DNA of 64,000 nt from Pirellulaceae bacterium (GCA_018402565.1 JAGYIQ010000001.1:434001-498000), one strand, 5' to 3'; shown: positions 1 to 9,818, counted from the first letter of the stretch. Program-made: numbers and translations. The notes: generated from the sequence alone by a model not told the origin.

Positions 1-2898
1 CGCAAACCCACGCGCGGCCTCGACAAACGAGGGATCGTTGAGCAACGTCAGAGCCTGCAGTGGTGTGTTGGATCGCGCCCGCTGGGCCGTGCACTCCTCC
101 CGACTCGGGGCATCAAACGCCTTCAACATCGGATGCAAAAATGTTCGCTGCCAATGCGTATACACCCCCCGCCGATACTGATTCGAATTCATGTCGGCTT
201 GATACTCGCGACGAGGAAAATTCAGCTGTGCGTAGTAGCCAGCCGGCTGGTAAGGATGCACACTTCGCCCACCCACTTCCTCGACTAACAAGCCGCTGAT
301 GGCCAACGCCGAGTCCCGCACGGACTCCGCCAGCAATCCAAAACTCTGCTGCCGCGCAAACCAATCGTTGTAAGGGTCGCGTCGCTGCAAGTCGGAAGAA
401 ACCCGAGCCGCACGCCGATACGCTTGACTCAACACGATTCCCCGCAACATGTGCTTGACATCCCAGCCCGACCGAACGAACTCGATGGCCAAGGCATCCA
501 ACAACTCCGGCTGCGAGGGATAAGTCCCCTGCCCGCCAAAATCATCCAAGCTCGAACAAATCCCTCGACCGAACAGCAAACTCCACAGCCGATTGACCAT
601 CGTCCGCGAGGTCAGCGGATGGTCCGGCTGACAGAGCCAATTGGCCAGGTCCAAACGCGTGGGACGACCCTCCACTTCCAAACTTCCAAACATCTCCGGG
701 ATCGCTGGCTCCACCACCGGACCGCTATCGTCCATCCAATCGCCACGCGGCAACAGACGAATCGTCCGAGGCGCGACCGACTTCGAGATCACCGTCTCCG
801 GCGCCGATTCGTAAACCGACTGGCGACGCGCTGCCAGGGCCGATAACTCCGCCTGCAGGTCGACCACCGCCGGGGCTCGGCGGAGATAGTAATCGGTCAC
901 CGCCGCCGCTTCCTCGGCCGTTCGATCCGCCACCGGCTTCTGTAACGCCGCGGCGATCGTTGCCGGCACCGCATCGCTGCTCAGCAGGCCCGCACCCGAC
1001 CAATACGCGACGCCGCCAAATTGTGTAAACGCCATGCCAACTATTTTTGCACCGGGCGCCAGCCCCACTTCTGCCGCAGTCACCTCCAACCGCACCCACT
1101 GACCAGCCGGCGGCAAATCGCCCGACCGTTGATAGGCCGCGTGACTCTCGGGACGACGGCCGTAAGGGATCGCATCGTTGCCCCAAACCTTGCGGTGCTC
1201 CCAATTCCCGTCGTTGAACTGCAGCATAACGGCCTGCGGTGGCTGCTCCGGATCCAGATAGACCCAGGCATAAAACCGCGTATCCGCCGTCACAACGGCG
1301 CCGGTCTCCACACCCAGGAACAAGTGTTGGACCAACCCCTCGCTGACTTGACGCCGGGACCGAGCCCCGCCACGCACCGGACCCTGCTCCGCCGCTGCAT
1401 ACTGCCAAGCCGAGTCCCGCTTGTCGGAACCGACGATGCCATTGGCCTCATCCAACCAGTCCACTTCCTGCTCGGTGACTTGCTCCAGTCGACCCAACAT
1501 TTCGGCCTCCCACGCCGACTGCCCATCACGCAACGACTCGCGGACGCGATCCAACCGAGCATGGAGCTCCTCTCGCTGAGAATCCAACCGAGTCAACTCG
1601 GATTGAATTGCGGCCGACGGCACACGGATCATCGGTGGCCGACCACGATTTCCATACACGCCTACTTCTTCAATATCCGCAAAAAAGGCACCAAAGGCGT
1701 AAAAATCCTTCGCACTCAATGGATCGTACTTGTGATCGTGACACTGGGCACAACCCAACGTCGACCCCATAAACACCTGAGACGCATTCCGTACACGATC
1801 CGCAAAATAGATCGCCAAGTACTCCTTGGCTTGCGAACCACCTTCTTCCGTCGACTGATTCAAGCGGTTGTAACCCGAAGCAACCAATTGCTCGAGGCTC
1901 GGATCGTCCAATAAGTCGCCCGCCAACTGCTCGCGGATAAACTGATCGTAGGACAAGTTGCGATTGAAGGCCCCAATCACGTAATCACGATACGGGGACT
2001 GCGACACATTTTGGTCACCATGGTACCCGACCGTGTCGGCATATCGCACCAAGTCCAACCAATAGATCGCCATACGCTCGCCATACCGAGGCGACGCCAA
2101 CAACCGATCCACCAACCGCTCGTAGGCATCCGGCGATTCGTCGGCCACAAACGCCTCCACCTCCGTCAATGTCGGCGGCAGGCCCGTCAAGTCCAGAGTC
2201 AGTCGCCGAATCAGAGTCGTGCGATCCGCCAAAGCAGCGGGATCCGCCTGCTCCTCCCGCAACCGCCGCTCAATCAACGCATCGATCACGGCAGCCAATC
2301 GTTGTGGCGACTGGGCCGCGGCTGCGTCACCACTGCTCGCGGCGGGATCGCCTTGATCTACCCCAGTCTCACGGGCGGCCCCAGTCTCGCGGGCGGCTGG
2401 CTCACTAACGCCCAACTCCACGGGCCAACGCGGGGGAACATATGCCCAGTGCGGCTCGTAGACCGCGCCCTCATCGATCCAACGCTTGAAGATCGCCTTC
2501 TCGGCCTCGGTCAACGGCTTGTGCAATTCCGGCGGAGGCATCACCTCGCTCGGGTCGTCCGATAGAATCCGCCGCCAAACCTCACTGGCGTCCGACTCTC
2601 CCGGCACAATCACGCCCATCTCGTCCACCGCGTTTTCACGCAGATCCAATCGCAAACCAGCCGCCAAGGTCGCCTCGTCCGGGCCATGACAGGGCAGACA
2701 GCGGTCGGTCAACAAGTTGCGAACATCCCGGTTGAACAAGAGCGGCCGCTCGTCCCCCTGGCCATGCACCACCTCCCCTGTAGCCGTGTAACACAAAAAC
2801 AGGGCCAAATACGCCAACGCAACAGGGGAGTAAAGTCGCCCGCCAGTCAGAACTCGCCCGCCAATCAAAAATCTGGCACGCGCCGGCACGTTCCCCAT
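1..2898 (-). CDS. PSCyt1/PSCyt2/PSD1 (DUF1549-DUF1553) cytochrome protein, partial at left edge
   Basis: The minus-strand frame is open from an ATG at 2898 to the window edge, giving 966 codons with no stop, so the C-terminus is missing. An N-terminal hydrophobic segment (about residues 25-40) suggests export. A haem motif CLPCH lies at about residues 67-71 (the PSCyt1, cytochrome c-like part). The DUF1549 (PSCyt2) region follows, with CAQCHDHKYDP near residue 382. The DUF1553 (PSD1) region begins with SRTMVNRLW near residue 764, and the usual TPLQALTLLNDP stretch ends the visible part. The family is greatly expanded in planctomycetes, and in them is usually followed by a DUF1501 gene, which would lie off the left edge. 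The substrate is unknown; a periplasmic redox role is inferred from the haem motifs. The family assignment is secure. Confidence 0.93.
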   Translation of the reverse strand, partial: MGNVPARARFLIGGRVLTGGRLYSPVALAYLALFLCYTATGEVVHGQGDERPLLFNRDVRNLLTDRCLPCHGPDEATLAAGLRLDLRENAVDEMGVIVPGESDASEVWRRILSDDPSEVMPPPELHKPLTEAEKAIFKRWIDEGAVYEPHWAYVPPRWPVELGVSEPAARETGAARETGVDQGDPAASSGDAAAAQSPQRLAAVIDALIERRLREEQADPAALADRTTLIRRLTLDLTGLPPTLTEVEAFVADESPDAYERLVDRLLASPRYGERMAIYWLDLVRYADTVGYHGDQNVSQSPYRDYVIGAFNRNLSYDQFIREQLAGDLLDDPSLEQLVASGYNRLNQSTEEGGSQAKEYLAIYFADRVRNASQVFMGSTLGCAQCHDHKYDPLSAKDFYAFGAFFADIEEVGVYGNRGRPPMIRVPSAAIQSELTRLDSQREELHARLDRVRESLRDGQSAWEAEMLGRLEQVTEQEVDWLDEANGIVGSDKRDSAWQYAAAEQGPVRGGARSRRQVSEGLVQHLFLGVETGAVVTADTRFYAWVYLDPEQPPQAVMLQFNDGNWEHRKVWGNDAIPYGRRPESHAAYQRSGDLPPAGQWVRLEVTAAEVGLAPGAKIVGMAFTQFGGVAYWSGAGLLSSDAVPATIAAALQKPVADRTAEEAAAVTDYYLRRAPAVVDLQAELSALAARRQSVYESAPETVISKSVAPRTIRLLPRGDWMDDSGPVVEPAIPEMFGSLEVEGRPTRLDLANWLCQPDHPLTSRTMVNRLWSLLFGRGICSSLDDFGGQGTYPSQPELLDALAIEFVRSGWDVKHMLRGIVLSQAYRRAARVSSDLQRRDPYNDWFARQQSFGLLAESVRDSALAISGLLVEEVGGRSVHPYQPAGYYAQLNFPRREYQADMNSNQYRRGVYTHWQRTFLHPMLKAFDAPSREECTAQRARSNTPLQALTLLNDPSFVEAARGFA

Positions 2899-3106
2899 GG
2901 ATTTACCAGCCAGCAAGCACAACCCGGACAAATTGATCGATGTCATCGGCAAAAGACTCAGGCGGGAGGGGAGGTGGGGCAGGGCGAAACAGGTCAATCG
3001 CAGCAGAAACAACCCGTCTCAGCAGCAAAAGCCCATCGCCAAGGAAACGACCAATCGCACTGGCAACAGCCAATTGCAATGGTAGACACCAAGCGCAGCG
3101 GCCACC

Positions 3107-3176
3107 GCCCAGTGCCCAGTGCCCAGTGCCCAGTGCCCAGTGCCCGGTGCCCGGTGCCCAGTGCCCGGTGCCCGGT
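3107..3176. repeat. 7-bp tandem array (10 units) in the 2899-3265 intergenic gap
   Basis: Ten head-to-tail copies of GCCCAGT or its variant GCCCGGT run without interruption. The gap is 367 bp and lies between the divergently oriented ends of the PSCyt gene (start at 2898) and the DUF2726 gene (stop at 3266). I see no coding signal in it. The array falls upstream of the PSCyt start codon, so it could sit in that gene's promoter region. It is likely a slippage-prone microsatellite. Confidence 0.9.
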
Positions 3177-3265
3177 CGCGTGGCATTACGGCGGAACCGT
3201 CGCCCCTATTCTACTGCAACGCCGTTTCAATTCAAGCAAGTCGGGCCGCTGACCCGGAATTACCG

Positions 3266-3757
3266 TCAGGACACCGCCTGCTCGATCATCTCGCGGAGGG
3301 CCTTGAGGTCAAACGCGTTCTGCAGCGGCACGCGCAACAACGGCAAACCCGCAGACAGAAACGCTTCATTGACAAATTTGTCCCGCTCCTGCCGGTCCGC
3401 CCGATTGTGCGAGGCGTCGTCCAATTCGATCGCCATCACGACGTTCAGGTCCTCCGGGTCGCACAACACAAAGTCGATGTGCTTGCAATTGATCTTGTTT
3501 TGCCACGATTGACGCGCTTTCACGTCCCCCGAAACCTGCAGCAAATCCGCCATCCGCACCATGGCAAATATCCGCCAACGCTCCTGGACGCAAATTTCCA
3601 ACGCCCGCAAGAACCGCAGCTCCGCCTTCGTAATCAGCCGGCCCCGCCGCTCGTAGGGCTTCGGCGGAGCCACTCGCAGCTGCTGCAATAGGGCCAAAAC
3701 CGCCAAAATCACCAGTAACGCGACAATGATCGGCCAGTAGTCTTGCCAGAATTCCAT
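3266..3757 (-). CDS. membrane-anchored DUF2726 domain protein
   Basis: This is a 163-aa protein starting at MEFWQDYW. The open frame continues upstream to 3874, but the added residues are not signal-like and overlap the promoter side of the divergent dus gene. An N-terminal transmembrane helix (about residues 8-26, IIVALLVILAVLALL) is followed by a DUF2726 domain. That domain carries conserved acidic positions in DFVLCDPEDL and AIELDDASH and ends in LPLLRVPLQNAFD. DUF2726 domains resemble restriction-endonuclease-fold proteins, and the D...ELD...H pattern here fits that, but no substrate is known. The call is strong at domain level and open at function level. Confidence 0.85.
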   Translation of the reverse strand: MEFWQDYWPIIVALLVILAVLALLQQLRVAPPKPYERRGRLITKAELRFLRALEICVQERWRIFAMVRMADLLQVSGDVKARQSWQNKINCKHIDFVLCDPEDLNVVMAIELDDASHNRADRQERDKFVNEAFLSAGLPLLRVPLQNAFDLKALREMIEQAVS

Positions 3758-3854
3758 CAATCGATAATCCTGCTGGGGTAAGGAGTGTCGCTGGCTCGCG
3801 CCGCTCGTGCAGCCACGCGTTTTATACCACGATTCGGCCAACCCAGCGATTCCA

Positions 3855-4991
3855 ATGCCCATCCCCACCGACACCGCGGTTCAATCGCCTCCCCCGAACC
3901 ACTCGGGAGCAAGCGATCCAACGACGCCCGCCGTCGAACTGCGGCCGCTGGCCATTGGCGGCGTTCCCATCGGGTTCCCAATCGTGCAAGCCGCTCTGTC
4001 CGGCTACAGCGACTGGCCCATGCGGATGGTCGCCCGGCAACTCGGCGCCACTTACGCGCTCTGCGAGGTCATGCTGGATAAGTTTCTGGTGGAACTGAAG
4101 GATCGCAGACGCACCAGCCACTTCCTACACCTGTCCGACGACGATCATCCTGTCGCCGGGCAATTGATGGGGGCGGAACCCGAACAGTTTGCCGCCGGTG
4201 CACTCAAATTGGCCGAGGCCGGCTTCGATGTGATCGACATCAATTTTGGCTGCCCCGTGAAAAAAGTGCTCGGTCGCTGTCGCGGCGGCTACCACCTGTC
4301 ACAACCGGACGTGGCTCTGGAGATCGTGCATCGCACGCGAGAAATCGTGCCAGCTCACATTCCCGTGACACTCAAGATGCGCCGCGGTATGGATGATTCG
4401 GCCGAAAGTCGCGACAACTTCTTCCAGATCCTCGACGGTGCCTTCAATGCGGGTGTCGCCGGCATCACGGTCCACGGTCGCACCGTCAAACAAAAGTACG
4501 TCGGCCCCAGTCGCTGGGAGTTTCTAACCGAGGTCAAGCGGCACGTCGGCTCCCGCACGATTCTGGGCAGCGGCGACCTGTTTACCGCTGAAGATTGTCT
4601 CAACATGATCACCCAAACAGGTGTCGACGGCGTCACGGTCGCCCGAGGCGCCATCGGCAATCCCTGGATCTTTCACGAGGCCCGCGAACTGGCCGCCGGA
4701 CGATCACTCCCGCCACCGCCTTCGTTGCACCAACAACGAGACGTGATCCGCCGACACTTCGATTTGGCGACCGAACTCTACGGACCCGACCGAGTCGGAC
4801 CGACCATGCGGAAGTTCGGCATCAAGTACAGCATGTTGCACCCACAGAGCCTCGAAGTCCGCGAGGCCATGGCCCGCGCCCGCAATGTCGAACAATGGCT
4901 GGCGGCACTCGATCATTGGTACCGCGAAGATCTACCCGGCGTTCGCCCCGACGGCAATTGGCACAAAGCCCAGGGTAGCTGCGAAGAATAA
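3855..4991 (+). CDS. dus: tRNA-dihydrouridine synthase (DusB-like)
   Basis: The enzyme is an FMN-dependent flavoprotein that reduces uridine to dihydrouridine in tRNA in the cytoplasm. The 378-aa protein has the TIM-barrel signatures of the family: AALSGYSDWPMRM near the start, DINFGCPVKKV with the conserved cysteine, TLKMRRG, GITVHGRT, and the phosphate-binding GVDGVTVARGAIGNPWIF. I chose the ATG at 3855. A GTG at 3807 would add 16 residues of no family character. Downstream of the KKV motif the protein has GRCRGGYHL where DusB proteins usually have an AGSALM-like loop, which is a noticeable deviation. The gene is divergent from the DUF2726 gene. Which uridine it modifies cannot be told from sequence. 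Confidence 0.92.
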   Translation: MPIPTDTAVQSPPPNHSGASDPTTPAVELRPLAIGGVPIGFPIVQAALSGYSDWPMRMVARQLGATYALCEVMLDKFLVELKDRRRTSHFLHLSDDDHPVAGQLMGAEPEQFAAGALKLAEAGFDVIDINFGCPVKKVLGRCRGGYHLSQPDVALEIVHRTREIVPAHIPVTLKMRRGMDDSAESRDNFFQILDGAFNAGVAGITVHGRTVKQKYVGPSRWEFLTEVKRHVGSRTILGSGDLFTAEDCLNMITQTGVDGVTVARGAIGNPWIFHEARELAAGRSLPPPPSLHQQRDVIRRHFDLATELYGPDRVGPTMRKFGIKYSMLHPQSLEVREAMARARNVEQWLAALDHWYREDLPGVRPDGNWHKAQGSCEE

Positions 4992-5091
4992 TTCGAAAAT
5001 AAAAAAACACCCGCCAGTTGTTTTTTTGCCAGCGAACGAGCGAATTGTTGGTCCGACTGGCCCCACGGCACCCTCCGGGCGTGAACGCCTA

Positions 5092-5126
5092 CAAAAAAAC
5101 GGACCGCTGCGCTCGCAGCGGTCCGT
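5092..5126 (-). terminator. rho-independent terminator of the secretin-N-domain gene
   Basis: A perfect 12-bp stem (5099-5110 with 5115-5126, loop GCTC) is flanked on its plus-strand left side by a run of seven A. Read on the minus strand this is a strong GC stem followed by a U-tract, about 80 bp after the stop of the 5209-8454 gene. It probably also limits read-through in the convergent direction. Confidence 0.88.
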
Positions 5127-5208
5127 CAGCGTCCCATTCTCGCGAAAACCCGGTGCTAACGCACTTCGGCTGATTTCCAATTCGGTACGTCAACCATTGG
5201 CAAGTCCC

Positions 5209-8200
5209 TTAGCGACCGCGGCCGCCGCGTCCGCCACCGCCCTGGCCGCCGAAACCGCCGCCTTGGCCGCCACGTCCACCGCCTTGACCACCGAAGCCGC
5301 CGCCTTGGCCGCCGCGTCCGCCGCCGCCACCTTGACCGCCCATCCGTTGCCGCATCGCGTCTTGAATCGCTCGCATGGCGTCTTGGTTACCGCCACCCGG
5401 TTGGCCACCTGGACGCTGACCGCCTTGGCCGGGTTGCTGCCCAGGTTGCTGGCCCGGTCGCTGCTGTTGTGTCCCTGCCGAGAACAAGTCTTGCATTACC
5501 TTGGTGACTTGATCCGCGGTCACTCCCGGCGGCAACTGGATCAACTCCACCCGTTTGACTGGCACAGCCCCCTCGTAATCCAATTCCTTGACCATCTGCT
5601 CAACTTCGTCCAAATAATTTTCCGGTCCCTTGACCAGCAACAACTTGGCCTCGGTGTCCACCGACACCGTGATTTGGGGCTTGGCCGCCTCCGATGAACC
5701 ACCACCACCGCCACCGCGTCCCCCGCGACCGCCCATCATCGCACGGATGATGGCTTCTGGGTTGGGTTGTTGCCCGCCACCGCCACCACCGCCCGCTTGG
5801 CCCTCGGCCTTCCGCAATACGCTGGCGAAGTGCAGATCGACCTGCTCTTTGATCACCTGCGGGTCGCGGTGCTTGATCTTGATGCTCCGAGTCGTGCCGT
5901 AAATCCGCGGATCGTGCGGCGTCGACGGGCGATCCTTCAGTTCAATCAACTGGTCAATCTCTTCGGTGTCCGCCTCGTTGGCGTAAACGATCATCGCATT
6001 CAAGAAATTATCGACGTGGATCGACACATCACCCGTCGTCTTCGAGCTGCTGGAGCTACCCCCACCACCGCCTCCCATCAGCGCGCCCACCATGCCGCCG
6101 GCTGCTCCGCCCAAGGCGTTCTGGGCCATGTTGCCCAACATGTCGCCCATGCCGCCACCACCACCGCCGCCACCGCCACCAATGCCCAAGATCTCTTCAA
6201 TCTCCGAGGCAACTTCCGAGGCCGAGCGAAATCCCAACAAAAAAACGGTCTTGGCCGGTGCTGTCGAAATGGGGGCCAAGCTCTCGCGACTCAAATCTCG
6301 CAAAAGACGTTCAGCTAGGTCCAAAGCGTCCAAGTCCCGCGATCGCAGCATCAGACCGTTGGGGGTCATTTCAATGACAATTGGGTCACCCGGCACCGAC
6401 TCTTCCACCGCCGGGGCTGGCCGCGTCGAAGGTAACTCGTCGTCCTGCCAAGCACCCTCGCCAATCATCGTTGCATAGACGGTGGCTGCCTGTTCCGCCG
6501 TCTGACTATGGCGGTTTCCCAACGTCACGACCCGGTACTCGCGGCCCGACAGCGATCGCCGAGTCTGCACCGGATTGGTCGCACGCGGTGGGCTGCTCGG
6601 CCTTGCTCCCTCCAAAGTTGGCTCCGTCGCACCTTCGCTTGTCTCGCCACGCTGCTTGGCTTCCGCGGCGGCCTTGGCCTTCGCTTGCTCTTCCATCAAT
6701 TGCAACAGTTGCATCAACTGCCCCAGTTGCTCGGGACTCAGATTGGACGGATCCAACTTGTCGAATTCGCCTTGGCCGAACCGACGATCGTACGATGGGA
6801 ATCGTATGCCACTGCTGCCACGGCCCGAGTCACCTGCCAAACCACCCCGCCGATCGGACGGCATCCGCATTTGCAACTCGGCCGGCCGACCCGAGACATC
6901 CCACACCCCTTCAAAAATATCCAAGATATCGGCTACGTCAGCATCCTCCACCGGCAGGATTCGGTACGGCGACCGAACCACCCCTGCGCCCTCGACCGGC
7001 GGCGGATCCAACTTCTCCGCAATCATCTTGATCTCAGTGATCAGCCGCTGCGTCCCGCGGACAAACACAGCATCAAAATCCTCCATGAAAATCAAGTTCT
7101 TGTTCGGGCCGCTCGAAGTATCCTCGTCAAGCAAGGATGTCGAGATGCCCAAGGCTTGCTTCAACTTCAACACCATCTCGCTGGGCATCAGCTTGTAAGT
7201 CGGGATCCGCTCAAACACAATCGCGTTGCTCTCCAACTTGCCAATCAAGTCCTCGATTTCAATGTGATCTCGCGGCCGAGCCTTGACGTAGATGGTGTCG
7301 GAATCCGTGGAACGAGTCATGCGGATGTCGCTGCGACCTGTAAAGAACTCCAATAACACCTTCTCCACGATCTCCGGATCCGTCTTCGGCGAGTAATACT
7401 TGATGACGTAGCCCTCGACCTCCAACCCCGTCGGCCGATTGTCCGGGATGTCCAACTCGTCGATCAACTGCATGGTCTTTTCGACCTTGTCCCGCGTGCC
7501 CGAAATCCACGGTCGCGTCTCAGAATTCAACAAACTGATCGCCAACGAACCATCGCTCACCCGGTTCTCATTGTCCCGCATGCCAAACTGCGGCCGCAAA
7601 AACTGCATCAACTGCGGGAACGGAATGTGCTCCAAAGTCCGAGCCCGATAGACAATCACCGAGTCCGACTTGGCCTTCTCGACCATGCCGCGAATCAAAC
7701 GCAACTGCCGAGCCGTCTCGCGGACATACAATTCTTCCGAAACCGTCAACAACCGCACCGCGCCCCGCGGTTCCTTGACCACCTGGCGAACCTGGTTCTC
7801 GATCAAGTCAAAATCCAGACCCGAAATGTTGAACTTGCAGGTCACCACTTCGTAGTCCCCACGGTCGTCCAACTCGGCCTCCTTCACCAACGGAATCAAA
7901 TCCTCCGGCAAACCCTTCGTCTGGTGGTCGATCACAATCAAGCGATTCCCGAACCGCACCAGCGTGTACCCCTCCAAGGCCAAGTAAAAATTCAATTGGT
8001 CCAAAGCTTCTTTGACCGAATAATCACGGCCGTCCGCATTGGAGAATGTCCCCGACGGATAATCGCTGTAACTGGTGTACGGAATCAAATCGATCTGCTC
8101 CGCAAACCACTCGATCACCGTACTCCACTTGGCATCCTCAAAAGCAAACCGGATCGTCCGATTCTGCTGCTGCGGCGGAATCGAGGACGGCACGTCCCGA

Positions 8201-8454
8201 TCCAACCCCTCCGCCGGGTCCTGCACCACAGGCGTCTCCTGAACGGACGCAGTCTCCTGGGCGGACGCAGTCTCCTGGGCGGACGCAGTCTCTTGAGCCG
8301 ACTCCGTCCCCTGGTTGGCTCGAACAGGTCCAACGGAAAAAACGCCGGCTGGACTCTCGCCAGACAGCGCGAGACCCAATTGGCCCCAGCCCAAAAGCAC
8401 CAGACTACCCGTGCCAATAAAATTCAAAGTACGCTTCATAGTCGAACGATTCAT
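5209..8454 (-). CDS. secretin N-domain (NolW-like) repeat protein, Gly/Gln-rich C-terminus
   Basis: This is a large exported protein of about 1081 aa from the ATG at 8454. ATGs at 8496 and 8439 are also in frame; the 8439 start gives the most typical signal peptide, beginning MKRTLNF. After the signal comes a low-complexity QETAS repeat. Several beta-alpha-beta modules of the secretin short domain type follow, for example YEVVTCKFNISGLDFDLIEN, VIVYRARTLEHIPFPQLMQF and EGYVIKYYSPKTDPEIVEK. Gly-rich linkers interrupt the chain, and the tail is GQGGGFGGQGGG-type. I cannot find the C-terminal secretin beta-barrel signature, so it may be a periplasmic scaffold and not a pore. A strong terminator follows the gene. 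The phylum has many such GspD-annotated proteins. Confidence 0.85.
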   Translation of the reverse strand: MNRSTMKRTLNFIGTGSLVLLGWGQLGLALSGESPAGVFSVGPVRANQGTESAQETASAQETASAQETASVQETPVVQDPAEGLDRDVPSSIPPQQQNRTIRFAFEDAKWSTVIEWFAEQIDLIPYTSYSDYPSGTFSNADGRDYSVKEALDQLNFYLALEGYTLVRFGNRLIVIDHQTKGLPEDLIPLVKEAELDDRGDYEVVTCKFNISGLDFDLIENQVRQVVKEPRGAVRLLTVSEELYVRETARQLRLIRGMVEKAKSDSVIVYRARTLEHIPFPQLMQFLRPQFGMRDNENRVSDGSLAISLLNSETRPWISGTRDKVEKTMQLIDELDIPDNRPTGLEVEGYVIKYYSPKTDPEIVEKVLLEFFTGRSDIRMTRSTDSDTIYVKARPRDHIEIEDLIGKLESNAIVFERIPTYKLMPSEMVLKLKQALGISTSLLDEDTSSGPNKNLIFMEDFDAVFVRGTQRLITEIKMIAEKLDPPPVEGAGVVRSPYRILPVEDADVADILDIFEGVWDVSGRPAELQMRMPSDRRGGLAGDSGRGSSGIRFPSYDRRFGQGEFDKLDPSNLSPEQLGQLMQLLQLMEEQAKAKAAAEAKQRGETSEGATEPTLEGARPSSPPRATNPVQTRRSLSGREYRVVTLGNRHSQTAEQAATVYATMIGEGAWQDDELPSTRPAPAVEESVPGDPIVIEMTPNGLMLRSRDLDALDLAERLLRDLSRESLAPISTAPAKTVFLLGFRSASEVASEIEEILGIGGGGGGGGGGMGDMLGNMAQNALGGAAGGMVGALMGGGGGGSSSSSKTTGDVSIHVDNFLNAMIVYANEADTEEIDQLIELKDRPSTPHDPRIYGTTRSIKIKHRDPQVIKEQVDLHFASVLRKAEGQAGGGGGGGQQPNPEAIIRAMMGGRGGRGGGGGGSSEAAKPQITVSVDTEAKLLLVKGPENYLDEVEQMVKELDYEGAVPVKRVELIQLPPGVTADQVTKVMQDLFSAGTQQQRPGQQPGQQPGQGGQRPGGQPGGGNQDAMRAIQDAMRQRMGGQGGGGGRGGQGGGFGGQGGGRGGQGGGFGGQGGGGRGGRGR

Positions 8455-8783
8455 CGTGACGAAATTCCTGTACACGCGACGCCTTGGCTGACTCATTTTG
8501 GGTCACTGTCTCAAAACGATGCAGTGGTCGGCCGGTTCTTCGGCCACCAGCGACAATGCTCTCGTATCAGCTTAGTTAGAGCTACTGGAAATCCACGGCT
8601 TCTAACTCAGCACTTTTTAGATTACCTCGGAAACTCACGCTCAGATGCAAGGATTTTCCGCGTAACCGATATATAAAACACCGCATGATCAGCGAACGTT
8701 TCGCGGAAAATGACCATGAAACAATGATTCCCTAGCTTCGAAAACGCCTCAGTCGACCGAATCGCCAGACCCGGTACCTCAAG
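8455..8783. other. intergenic gap with hairpin and AT-rich promoter candidate
   Basis: No gene is seen in this stretch. It lies upstream of the secretin-domain gene and downstream of the phosphatase stop. A bulged hairpin of about 9 bp occurs at roughly 8526-8551, in what would be the leader of the secretin-domain gene. An AT-rich stretch around 8668-8680 (TATATAA on the plus strand) could hold its minus-strand -10 element. Both are weak calls. Confidence 0.3.
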
Positions 8784-9440
8784 TCAACGCAATTCTCTTA
8801 TTTTTCCAGAGATGTCCGCCTGCCAGTATTCGCCGCTGTCGACGTCCACGGCTGACAGGTACCCGCCCCCGTAACAGTGCGTGTCCACCAATGCGACATG
8901 GCCAAGGTCCAGAATCTCGCCATTAGTCTGGGGTGTATGGCCGACCCAGGCCTTCTTGCCGCTGGCGTGGGGGACAGGAAACGCGACCTTCATGTGCTGC
9001 CACAACGTGATTTCGTCCGGCGTCTGGTTCAGCGGCAGGTCACTGCGGAAGTTGGCATGGACAAACAGGTGCCGATCGTTCTCCCAATACCGCCGGCAGT
9101 GCTGCAGGAAGAGCCGATGATGGGGCGGCAACAGGTCCAACCGCCCCCCGTAGCTCACCAACGTCTGCTGGCCGCCATGCTGCAGCCAAAATTGATAGGC
9201 CTGGACGTCGCTCAAGGCCTGCAGCAACATCACTTCGTGGTTGCCCAGCAGCGGGATAAATCGCGTTTTCCCAGCCATATCCAACAGCGTTTCGATCACC
9301 AGCGGGGTCTCCATCCCGCGGTCGATATAGTCCCCCAGGGTCACCAAGGTATCCTCGGGACCGGGAGCGACCGCCTCCAACAATGACCGCAACGCCGTCC
9401 CGCAGCCATGAATGTCGCCAACTACAATCGTCCGAGCCAT
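8784..9440 (-). CDS. metallophosphoesterase, PPP-family Ser/Thr protein phosphatase-like
   Basis: The 218-aa protein starts at MARTIVVGDIHG. Upstream in-frame residues (to 9764) come from a low-complexity tandem repeat and are excluded. The three metal-binding motifs of the PPP family are present in order: GDIHG (about residues 8-12), GDYIDRG (about 44) and GNHE (about 75). Later come VHANFR and VGHTP, which supply the remaining His ligands. The length matches small bacterial PrpA/PphA-like phosphatases and diadenosine tetraphosphatase relatives. The reaction is phosphate-ester hydrolysis with two metal ions; the real substrate is unknown. The gene is divergent from the M24 peptidase. Confidence 0.88.
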   Translation of the reverse strand: MARTIVVGDIHGCGTALRSLLEAVAPGPEDTLVTLGDYIDRGMETPLVIETLLDMAGKTRFIPLLGNHEVMLLQALSDVQAYQFWLQHGGQQTLVSYGGRLDLLPPHHRLFLQHCRRYWENDRHLFVHANFRSDLPLNQTPDEITLWQHMKVAFPVPHASGKKAWVGHTPQTNGEILDLGHVALVDTHCYGGGYLSAVDVDSGEYWQADISGKIRELR

Positions 9441-9532
9441 CTCGACCAGTGCTTCTGTTTTTTGTTGTCTTGTCCCACACCCCAGCCCGCCCCAGCAGCC
9501 CATACCCCCCGCTGCCGATCCCCCGTCCCGGA

Positions 9533-9591
9533 ACCCATCTGCCCGTACCCCATCTGCCCGTACCCCATCTGCCCGTGCCCCATCTGCCCGT
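9533..9591. repeat. 15-bp tandem array in the 9441-9818 divergent intergenic region
   Basis: Four copies of a 15-bp unit (CCCCATCTGCCCGTA or close variants) occur head to tail. The 378-bp gap separates the divergent phosphatase and peptidase genes, so the array lies between or within both promoter regions. Apart from the array and the ribosome-binding AGGAGA at about 9805-9810, I see nothing else in the gap. Confidence 0.85.
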
Positions 9592-9818
9592 GCCCCCGCA
9601 GCCAGAGACAGAGTGTTGCCGCAGAGGTGCAAATATTGGGCCAGAATCTTGGGCTTTACAAAGTTGTTCGCAGGTTGGCCCTCGGCGCCCCGCTTCTGCG
9701 TCGCCGCGGATCCTCTAGAATGCAGGACGACAAACAAGGCGTGCGTGAGTTCACTTTGCTGCACGAAAAAACGTCGCCGGCCAGACCGATGGTGTGCGAA
9801 TTTCAGGAGATATGGGTC

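Noticed and set aside
6381..8676. Long plus-strand frames opposite the secretin-domain gene
   Set aside because: They are Arg/Pro-rich shadows of the real minus-strand gene.
9533..9591. The 15-bp array considered as a CRISPR-like array
   Set aside because: Units are directly adjacent with no spacers, so it is a simple tandem repeat.
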